This document shows positions 1-5,555 of a stretch of DNA of 9,539 bases, piece by piece (the stretch's first letter is position 1; each line of letters starts with the position of its first letter). A program made the position numbers and the translations under genes. The stretch is from an uncultured Eubacteriales bacterium (GTDB lineage Bacteria > Bacillota > Clostridia > Lachnospirales > CAG-274): contig CABVAP010000089.1 of the NCBI GenBank assembly GCA_902496345.1, forward strand, positions 1 through 9,539. The letters are read 5' to 3'. Below the pieces are notes generated by a model. It was given only the letters and a program-made list of their open reading frames with translations. It was not told the origin of the DNA and did no database searches.

Positions 1-13
1 CCCCCACAAACGA

Positions 14-31
14 GCAGGGGAACACCCCTGC
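14..31. repeat. GC-rich perfect hairpin
   Basis: GCAGGGG (14-20) and CCCCTGC (25-31) are perfectly complementary across a 4-base AACA loop. Runs of C flank it at 1-5 and 33-37. This is strongly GC-rich in AT-rich surroundings. No U-tract follows on the + strand, so it is not a standard terminator in that direction. It may be the left part of the same repeat element as the hairpins at 157-231; that link is inferred. Confidence 0.65.
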
Positions 32-156
32 ACCCCCGACATTTGGCAGTTTATAAGCAATTTAAACTTAATCACGATATATCTATGGTTTATTTTGGCA
101 AAAATAAAGCTTTGGTAAAAACTTTAGATTAGCCACCTTTAGTCGACAACAAGACA

Positions 157-231
157 GGAAACGTAGTTTCCGGCAAAAGTTTTTGCCTAGCTTTTTTCAA
201 AAAGCTAGCAGAGTTTGAGACGGAGTCTCAA
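157..231. repeat. Array of four consecutive perfect hairpins (REP/MITE-like element)
   Basis: Four perfect inverted repeats follow one another with almost no spacing. (1) GGAAAC-GTA-GTTTCC, 157-171. (2) GGCAAAAGTTTTTGCC, 172-187. (3) A 20-base palindrome at 188-207, with arms TAGCTTTTT and AAAAAGCTA. (4) TTGAGAC-GGA-GTCTCAA, 215-231. The arms differ in sequence, so this is a chain of different hairpins rather than a tandem repeat of one unit. No ORF crosses it. It could be a non-autonomous mobile element, a repetitive extragenic palindrome cluster or a structured RNA; the sequence alone does not decide. Only some stems are U-flanked, so a plain terminator is an incomplete explanation. Confidence 0.7.
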
Positions 232-285
232 GGTTTTGAAAGGTTTTAAGATTTTGACAACTTCTAATTTGTTAAAAATAACTGT

Positions 286-313
286 GTCATAAAATTTACG
301 CTTGTCATAGTAT
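286..313 (+). promoter_or_regulatory. Possible mother-cell (sigma-E-like) sporulation promoter
   Basis: GTCATAAA at 286-293 and CATAGTAT at 306-313, separated by 12 bases, resemble the -35 (TCATATT-like) and -10 (CATACAAT-like) boxes of the sporulation sigma factor E. Transcription would start near 320, about 25 bases before the ribosome binding site at 345-352. This fits the spore-coat-like composition of the gene that follows. The match is by eye and the consensus is loose in AT-rich DNA, so the call is tentative. Confidence 0.35.
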
Positions 314-360
314 GTAGTGAGAAGAAATTCTCATAAATTTTTATGGAGGAGGTTATTATT

Positions 361-723
361 ATGGAAAATTTCAATAATTCAATTATCGAAGATATGTGTA
401 GATATGTTGGTCAGACAGTTACTATTTTCACTACAAGTGGTGGTATCTCTGGTTCTGGTTTTACTGGAGTTTTGATTTCTGTTGACTGTAAAACTGTAAA
501 ACTTCTTTGTAGCATTGGTTGGGCTCCTTCTTGTCCTTTGGGAAGTAGCTGTACTAACTCTATGACTCCTTTTGGTATGTCTAATAACTTTGGTGGTTGC
601 AATGGCTTTGGTGGCTGTAATAGATTCGGTAATAACGGTTTTGGCTGTGGCTTTAACCCTCTCGGTTCTGTTACTATTATCCCAACTTGTGCTATTGCAA
701 GCTTTACTCATAATGCTATCTAA
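361..723 (+). CDS. Small Cys/Gly/Asn-rich protein, probably spore-associated
   Basis: This encodes a 120-residue protein with no signal peptide or membrane segment. The start at 361 is chosen over an in-frame ATG at 343, because the strong GGAGGAGG site (345-352) lies inside the longer version and is 8 bases from 361. Residues about 12-50 (VGQTVTIFTTSGG...GVLISVDCKTVKLL) look like the strongly bent beta-strands of a small Sm-like or DUF2642-like barrel, and residues 103-117 (SVTIIPTCAIASFTH) look like its closing strand. Between them lies a loop rich in Gly, Asn, Phe and Cys (about 54-99) with GFGGCN-type repeats. There are nine cysteines (13, 43, 50, 58, 64, 80, 86, 96, 110), suggesting cross-linking or metal binding. 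Composition and upstream promoter suggest a spore-coat or spore-assembly role. This is inference; I do not recognise a named family with certainty. Confidence 0.75.
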   Translation: MENFNNSIIEDMCRYVGQTVTIFTTSGGISGSGFTGVLISVDCKTVKLLCSIGWAPSCPLGSSCTNSMTPFGMSNNFGGCNGFGGCNRFGNNGFGCGFNPLGSVTIIPTCAIASFTHNAI

Positions 724-1145
724 AATTATCTAGCAATGTTATACAAGTCGTAAAACGACATTATATGGTTTTTTGATAGACTTTTGATGTTATTGTTTTA
801 CTTGTAAAAAAATATTTTTGTAAATAATAATAATAATAAGATAAAATTCATTTTTTGGATTGTAATTTAGATAAAAATCCGACTTTTCTGCTGGTTGCAG
901 AGGGGTCGGATTTGTTTTTTGTCTTTCTCTTTATAAAATTTGGTTTGATTGAACACTTGATTTTTTGAAAAAAATTTAGTATATTTTACAGAATAGGCTT
1001 TTATTTTTTTAAAATTTGTTGTACAATATAAATAAGTGTAATTGTTTAAAAGAATTTTTTTGTTCTTTATGATTTTTTTAAACTTTGGTTACAAATAAAA
1101 GCAGATGCGAATATTGGATTTTTATAAATAAAAAGGAGTGACATT
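724..1145. other. Intergenic region with terminator and regulator leader
   Basis: This 422-base gap separates the small spore-type gene from the regulator. It contains a short hairpin GTCGT-AAA-ACGAC at 747-759, five TAA triplets at 825-839, and a strong terminator at 875-920. The leader of the next gene follows. Possible promoter parts there are TTTACA (985-990) with TTTAAA (1008-1013) at 17-base spacing, and TACAAT/TATAAA at 1022-1032 without a matching -35. TTGTACAA at 1019-1026 is self-complementary and could be part of an operator. None of these is strong enough for a separate call. The ribosome binding site of the next gene is AAGGAG at 1133-1138. Confidence 0.5.
875..920 (+). terminator. 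Rho-independent terminator, long stem
   Basis: AAATCCGAC (875-883) pairs with GTCGGATTT (905-913). The stem continues inward as TTTTCTGC (884-891) with GCAGAGGG (897-904) using three U-G pairs, closing on a 5-base loop (892-896). This gives about 17 uninterrupted pairs, followed by GTTTTTT at 914-920. An A-run precedes the stem, so it may also work on the minus strand. It lies about 150 bases after the stop at 723, leaving an unusually long 3' untranslated stretch. Confidence 0.88.
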
Positions 1146-2246
1146 ATGATTTCTAATCAGATTTTACAGAATACTATCGACGGTTTGAAAAATATCACCA
1201 GACGTGAGTTTAGTGTGGCTGAGAGAGAAGGCAAAATTATTGCAACAACTGAAGAAAATTTATTAAATGAAAATGTGGAAAATATCGAACTTTTTATAGC
1301 TAGTCCTGCCGAAACTCAGCTTGTTAAAGGTTATCACTATTTTAAAGTATTTGACGGTGGTAATACAGAGTATGTTGTTCTCACTAAAGGCGAAGATGAT
1401 GAAACTTACAGAATTGGTAAAATAACTGCTTTCCAAATTCAAAATCTTCTTGTTGCTTATAAAGAAAGATATGACAGAGATAACTTTATCAAAAACTTAC
1501 TCCTTGATAATTTGTTACTTGTGGATATTTACAGTAGAGCTAAAAAACTTCATATCGAAAACAACGTTAAAAGAATTGTTTTCCTTATCGAAACTGAAAT
1601 TGATAAAGACTTGAATGTTGTTGAAATAGTTAGAAATATTTTCCCTGCAAAAGGTAAAGATTTCGTTACTGCTGTTGATGAAAAGAGTATTATCCTTGTT
1701 AAAGAACTTAAAGATAAAGAAGACGGTGACGAAAAAGAAGAAATTCAAAACATCGCTAACACTATCTATGATACTTTAACATCTGAGGCTATGAGCAACG
1801 TTTACATCGCTATCGGTACAGTTGTATTTGACCTTAAAAATGTTTCTTCTTCTTACAAAGAAGCTAAAATGGCTCTTGAAGTTGGTAAAATCTTTGAGGA
1901 AAGCAAAAGTATCGTAAACTATGAACAGCTTGGTATTGGTAGACTTATTTATCAACTTCCAACTCCTCTTTGTAGAATGTTCATTAATGAAGTTCTTCAC
2001 GGACTTTCTATGGAACAGTTTGATGAAGAAACTCTTACTACTGTAAACAAGTTCTTTGAAAATAACCTTAACGTTTCTGAAACTTCTAGACAGCTTTATA
2101 TCCACAGAAATACCCTTGTTTACAGACTTGACAAGCTTCAGAAAATGACTGGTCTTGACCTTCGTAATTTTGATGATGCTATTATTTTCAAAATTATGCT
2201 TATGGTTAGCAAATATATGAACTATAAAGACAACTATATGTATTAA
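1146..2246 (+). CDS. CdaR/PucR-family helix-turn-helix transcriptional regulator
   Basis: This 366-residue protein has the three-part layout of CdaR/PucR-type regulators. Residues 1 to about 110 form a possible ligand-sensing domain of sugar-diacid-recognition type. A GGDEF-like middle domain spans about 140-290 and includes AIGTVVFDLKNVSSSYKEA, a conserved feature of this family. The C-terminal PucR helix-turn-helix spans about 303-356, with NVSETSRQLYIHRNTLVYRL as the DNA-binding element. The start is supported by AAGGAG at 1133-1138, 7 bases upstream. Length is typical of the family (about 350-400). Only 24 bases separate its stop from the ftsE start, with no terminator, so it is probably co-transcribed with ftsEX and the M23 gene and may regulate them or itself. 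Its ligand cannot be read from the sequence; a sugar diacid is only the family precedent. Confidence 0.88.
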   Translation: MISNQILQNTIDGLKNITRREFSVAEREGKIIATTEENLLNENVENIELFIASPAETQLVKGYHYFKVFDGGNTEYVVLTKGEDDETYRIGKITAFQIQNLLVAYKERYDRDNFIKNLLLDNLLLVDIYSRAKKLHIENNVKRIVFLIETEIDKDLNVVEIVRNIFPAKGKDFVTAVDEKSIILVKELKDKEDGDEKEEIQNIANTIYDTLTSEAMSNVYIAIGTVVFDLKNVSSSYKEAKMALEVGKIFEESKSIVNYEQLGIGRLIYQLPTPLCRMFINEVLHGLSMEQFDEETLTTVNKFFENNLNVSETSRQLYIHRNTLVYRLDKLQKMTGLDLRNFDDAIIFKIMLMVSKYMNYKDNYMY

Positions 2247-2270
2247 TTTATTTTGGAAAGGAACTTTACA

Positions 2271-2957
2271 TTGATAAGTTTGCAGAATGTTACTAAAATT
2301 TATGATAATGGCTCTCAGGCTTTGAAAAATGTTTCTATTGATATTGAAAAAGGTGAATTTGTTTTTGTCGTTGGTTCAAGTGGCTCTGGAAAATCGACAC
2401 TTATTAAAACTTTACTTAAAGAGGTTGAACCAACTTCTGGAAAGATTTTGATAAACAAACAGGATATTACTCAAATTTCTCGTAAAGAAATTCCTTATCT
2501 TAGAAGAAAAATTGGCGTTGTATTTCAAGATTTCCGTTTGCTTCCTAGCAAAACTGTTTACGAAAACATCGCTTTCGCTATGCAAGTTGTTGAGGCAACG
2601 CCTAGAGATATTCGAAGAACAGTTCCAGCTGTTATCTCTATGGTTGGCCTTAGCAAAAAAGCAAAAGCTTACCCTAATCAGCTCTCTGGTGGAGAACAGC
2701 AGAGGGTTGCTCTTGCAAGAGCAATTATAAACAAACCTCCTATTCTCCTTGCTGATGAACCAACAGGAAATTTAGACCCAGACACTGCTTGGGAAATCAT
2801 AAACCTTTTGAAAGATATTAACATTAGGGGAACGACTGTTATTATCGCAACTCACGCAAAAGAAATTGTTGATGCTATGAAAAAGCGTGTAATTACCCTT
2901 AAAAAAGGTGTTGTTTTAAGAGATATTCAAGAAGGTGGGTATAACGATGAAATTTAG
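2271..2957 (+). CDS. ftsE: Cell division ATP-binding protein FtsE
   Basis: FtsE is the cytoplasmic ATPase of the FtsEX complex, which couples ATP hydrolysis to activation of peptidoglycan hydrolases outside the membrane. The 228-residue protein carries all ABC ATPase motifs: Walker A GSSGSGKST (35-43), Q-loop Gln86 in VFQDFRLLP, signature LSGGEQQRVALARA (138-151), Walker B ILLADEP (158-164) with GNLDP after it, and the H-loop His195 in IIATH. The start is TTG at 2271, 8 bases after GGAAAGGA (2255-2262), giving the usual FtsE N-terminus MISLQNVTKIY. A longer reading from TTG 2253 would place the ribosome site inside the gene. It overlaps ftsX by 11 bases, which suggests translational coupling. 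Confidence 0.96.
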   Translation: MISLQNVTKIYDNGSQALKNVSIDIEKGEFVFVVGSSGSGKSTLIKTLLKEVEPTSGKILINKQDITQISRKEIPYLRRKIGVVFQDFRLLPSKTVYENIAFAMQVVEATPRDIRRTVPAVISMVGLSKKAKAYPNQLSGGEQQRVALARAIINKPPILLADEPTGNLDPDTAWEIINLLKDINIRGTTVIIATHAKEIVDAMKKRVITLKKGVVLRDIQEGGYNDEI

Positions 2958-4068
2958 AACTTTAAAATACCACATTAAAGAGGGTCTTTCGGGAATTTTT
3001 AAAAACAGACTTATGAGCCTTGCTGCGATAATTACCGTTATGGCTTGTATTTTTATCTTTATTATTTCTATGTGTGTTATTGAAAACATTAGTTATATCC
3101 TTGAACAATTTGAATCTAAAATAGGTATAACAGTTTTTGTAAAAGATGAAGTTAGCGACAAAGACCTTACGGAAATCGAACAACAGCTTAAACAGCTTAA
3201 CCACGTCAATGATGTTCGATATACTTCTAAAGAACAGGCTTTGCAGAAAGAAAAAGAAAACTTTAAAGATAAAAAATTCCTTGAGGGTCTTGAAAAAGAC
3301 AATCCTTTGCCAAGGTCTTTTTATCTCGCTATTGACTCATCTGAAAATCAAAGAGCAGTAATCGCTGAAGTTGAAACTATTCAGAAAAATTTTGAACAGC
3401 AATTTGCAACTAAAATTGCTGAAAATAAATTCAAGGCTGAAGTTGAGGTTTCTACTCAGGATACTGAAAACGAAAGCGTTGAATCTGCTACTGAAGAAGT
3501 TACAAATACAGAGCTTTCAGCGAATTCAAAAGATAAAAATGGTATATCACTTGAAGAATATCAAAAAGCTGAAGTTAGTGCAATCGGTAGTGATGACTAT
3601 GAATACAAGGGTATTTACAAAATAACGGCTGCCCATACGGCTGCTGACTCCCTTGCTGCAATAAAAAATACACTTCGTTTAGTCGGTATTATCCTTCTTC
3701 TTGTTATGATTATTATTGCTATGGAAATCATAATGAACACTATAAAGCTTACTGTTTTTGTTAGAAGAAACGAAATAAACATTATGAAGTATGTCGGTGC
3801 GACAGACAGATTTATACGAGGACCTTTTATCGTTGAGGGGCTTGTTATTGGTATAGTTGGTGCTATTATACCTTGTGCTGTTTGTTGGTTCTTCTACGAC
3901 CAGATTGTAAATATTATTTATAATGAATTTTCGCTAGTACATAAACTTTTTGAACTTAAAACAGGTTCAGATATTTTTGTTACCGTAATTCCTTTAGCTA
4001 TTCTACTTGGTGGTGGAATTGGTGCTTTGGCTAGTATTACGTCAATTAGAAAACATCTTAACGTTTAA
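2947..4068 (+). CDS. ftsX: Permease-like cell division protein FtsX, enlarged extracellular loop
   Basis: FtsX is the membrane partner of FtsE and passes the ATPase signal to a hydrolase outside the cell. The 373-residue protein has the expected topology: a cytoplasmic N-terminus, TM1 about 23-47, a large extracellular loop about 48-243, TM2 about 244-266, TM3 about 294-317 and TM4 about 342-364. The conserved cytoplasmic segment RRNEINIMKYVGATDRFIRG (273-292) is typical of FtsX. The start is ATG 2947 with AAGGTGGG just upstream; an in-frame GTG at 2935 lies within that site. The usual length is near 300. The extra ~70 residues lie in the extracellular loop (about 160-230) as an acidic, Thr/Glu/Ser-rich stretch. 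Such an insert may alter contact with the hydrolase encoded next. Confidence 0.95.
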   Translation: MKFRTLKYHIKEGLSGIFKNRLMSLAAIITVMACIFIFIISMCVIENISYILEQFESKIGITVFVKDEVSDKDLTEIEQQLKQLNHVNDVRYTSKEQALQKEKENFKDKKFLEGLEKDNPLPRSFYLAIDSSENQRAVIAEVETIQKNFEQQFATKIAENKFKAEVEVSTQDTENESVESATEEVTNTELSANSKDKNGISLEEYQKAEVSAIGSDDYEYKGIYKITAAHTAADSLAAIKNTLRLVGIILLLVMIIIAMEIIMNTIKLTVFVRRNEINIMKYVGATDRFIRGPFIVEGLVIGIVGAIIPCAVCWFFYDQIVNIIYNEFSLVHKLFELKTGSDIFVTVIPLAILLGGGIGALASITSIRKHLNV

Positions 4069-4108
4069 TTTATATTTTTATTTTAAATTTTGAAAGGATT
4101 GTTTTATT

Positions 4109-5437
4109 TTGAAAAAAGGCATTTCTAAAAAAATCAGTATTGCGATTTTTATGTCCTTTTGTTTTGCTTTTAATATGCCTGTTTATGCTGAAAAAAGTAT
4201 ATCTGAACTTAATAAAGAGAGAAATGAGCTTAAATCTAAAAGTGATGACACGCAAAGTTCTCTTGATGAAACAAAAAAAGAAAAAAGTGGCGTTTTACAA
4301 GAGGTTGAAAAACTTGACAATGAGCTTATGGAAGTTCAAAAGGAATTAAACGATATTAATTCTAACCTTGAGGAAACAAAAAAGAACTTATCTCAAGCTG
4401 AAACAGACCTTAAAAAAGCAAATAAAGACAAGGAAAATCAGATTGAAATATTTAAACAGCGTATACGCATTATGTATGAAAACGGAAATGAAGGCTATCT
4501 TGAGCTTATTCTTGATGCTGAAGATATTTCTGATTTCTTGACTAAACTTGAATATGCTGAAAAAATTATTGAATTTGACCAAAAGATTATTGATGATTTT
4601 GAGGCAACAGAAACAAGAATTGCAAATGATATTGAAACTATAAAAACCAAAAAGGAAGAATATGAAAAACTTTCGGTTGAACAGGAAGAAAAGAAAGCAC
4701 TTCTTGATAAGAAAATAGACGAAAAACAGGAAATGGTTAAAAAACTTTCTGAAGATGAGAAAAAATATCTTCAGCAAATAAAAGACCTTGAAGATGCTGA
4801 CAAGGAAATTGGTATCCTTATCAGAAAAGAAGAGGCTAGGCTCGCTGCGAAAAGAGCTATGGCTGCTGTTGCACAAACTGCATCTAGCTACAAACCAAGA
4901 ACGAACAGCACACAGCAATCTAAGCCGGCGACATCATCTAGTTCGACATCTAGTAGCAAACCAGCGACTTCGTCTAGTAGCTCTAGCAACAAAACTAATA
5001 CACAGACAACGCCACCAAAGAATGAGTCTAGCTCATCTAGTGGAAAAATGGCTTACCCTGTTCCTGCATATAGTGGGGCATCATATAACGACACTTATGG
5101 ATATAGAAATAACCCTATAAGTGGAACTGATGAATTACATACAGGTGTTGACCTTAAAGCGACAATGAACTCTGACATAGTCGCTGCTGCAAGTGGAACA
5201 GTTATTTATGCTGGTGCTAGAGGAGGCTATGGCAACACAGTAATCATTGACCACGGTGACGGAACAAGTACGTTATATGCTCATAACTCTAGTCTTACCG
5301 TTAATGTTGGTGATGAAGTCAGCAAAGGTCAGGTTATCGCTAAAGCTGGTACGAGTGGCTATTCTACAGGTGTACATTGCCATTTCGAGGTTAGAGTAAA
5401 CGGAACGGCAGTTGACCCAACACCGTACTTACCTTAA
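4109..5437 (+). CDS. Secreted coiled-coil M23 (LytM-type) peptidoglycan endopeptidase, likely FtsEX partner
   Basis: This 442-residue exported protein is predicted to cut peptidoglycan cross-bridges or stems. It has a signal peptide (1-27, cleavage after VYA). A long coiled coil (about 29-250) includes a PcsB/CwlO-type segment, with RIRIMYENGNEGYLELILDA starting at residue 118. A Ser/Thr/Pro linker follows (about 257-313, with SKPATSSSS repeats). The M23 domain (about 314-442) starts around AYPVP and DTYGYRNNPISG. Zinc ligands His344, Asp348 and His425 and catalytic-type histidines His392 and His423 are all present, so activity is likely. EnvC, the E. coli FtsEX partner, has lost such residues. 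The start is TTG 4109, 10 bases after GAAAGGA (4092-4098). The 40-base gap to ftsX suggests one transcript. The coiled coil presumably docks on the FtsX loop, as in CwlO, PcsB and EnvC systems; that is inferred. Confidence 0.93.
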   Translation: MKKGISKKISIAIFMSFCFAFNMPVYAEKSISELNKERNELKSKSDDTQSSLDETKKEKSGVLQEVEKLDNELMEVQKELNDINSNLEETKKNLSQAETDLKKANKDKENQIEIFKQRIRIMYENGNEGYLELILDAEDISDFLTKLEYAEKIIEFDQKIIDDFEATETRIANDIETIKTKKEEYEKLSVEQEEKKALLDKKIDEKQEMVKKLSEDEKKYLQQIKDLEDADKEIGILIRKEEARLAAKRAMAAVAQTASSYKPRTNSTQQSKPATSSSSTSSSKPATSSSSSSNKTNTQTTPPKNESSSSSGKMAYPVPAYSGASYNDTYGYRNNPISGTDELHTGVDLKATMNSDIVAAASGTVIYAGARGGYGNTVIIDHGDGTSTLYAHNSSLTVNVGDEVSKGQVIAKAGTSGYSTGVHCHFEVRVNGTAVDPTPYLP

Positions 5438-5474
5438 TATTTAAAAAAATTTATAACTTGCATATTAAAAAATT

Positions 5475-5519
5475 AAACTATTACCTTGAGGTTTGTCCCT
5501 TGGGGTTTTAGTTTTGATT
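5475..5519 (+). terminator. Probable weak terminator after the ftsEX-M23 block
   Basis: AAACTA (5475-5480) pairs with TAGTTT (5509-5514). After a small TT/TT internal loop, ACCTTGAGG (5483-5491) pairs with CCTTGGGGT (5498-5506) using three U-G pairs, around the loop 5492-5497. A short broken T-tract follows (TTTTGATTT, 5512-5520). The interrupted stem and tail suggest a leaky terminator, allowing some read-through into the stalk-domain gene. It ends about 25 bases before that gene's ribosome binding site, so an attenuator role is also possible. Confidence 0.6.
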
Positions 5520-5555
5520 TGCCAGATAATTTATACTTAGGAGGGTTCTTCTATT

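Larger units (their letters stand above)
1..342. other. Non-coding region rich in hairpins
   Basis: No convincing gene is visible in this stretch on either strand. It begins with C-rich sequence around a GC hairpin (14-31), continues as plain AT-rich sequence without evident structure (about 40-150), and then carries four consecutive hairpins (157-231). The last ~90 bases before the first gene include a TTGACA at 254-259, which has no good -10 box at 16-18 bases, and a better sporulation-type promoter candidate at 286-313. The mix of GC-rich hairpins in AT-rich surroundings suggests an inserted or interspersed element. The upstream edge of the window cuts the region, so its true left limit is unknown. 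Confidence 0.6.

Noticed and set aside
254..282. TTGACA at 254-259 as a housekeeping promoter for the small gene
   Set aside because: No acceptable -10 box is found at 16-18 bases downstream (AATAAC at 277-282). The sporulation-type boxes closer to the gene fit better.
379..711. 110-residue minus-strand reading frame opposite the small Cys-rich gene
   Set aside because: Its composition (Thr/Ser/Arg/Lys-rich, no domain) mirrors the repetitive + strand gene, which has a strong ribosome binding site. It is a shadow frame.
747..759. GTCGT-AAA-ACGAC hairpin as the terminator of the small gene
   Set aside because: The stem has only five pairs with a 3-base loop, and the T-run starts nine bases later. 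The hairpin at 875-920 is a far better terminator.
825..839. TAA triplet repeat as a phase-variation tract
   Set aside because: Five triplets in a non-coding AT-rich gap are too few and not inside a clear promoter, so there is no support for a switching role.
2253..2270. Longer FtsE start at TTG 2253
   Set aside because: This would put the ribosome binding site GGAAAGGA inside the gene and add six residues that do not fit the usual FtsE N-terminus.
4388..4918. 176-residue minus-strand reading frame opposite the M23 gene
   Set aside because: Its Phe/Leu-rich sequence is the complement of Lys/Glu-rich coiled-coil codons, a common artefact. The + strand gene is well supported.
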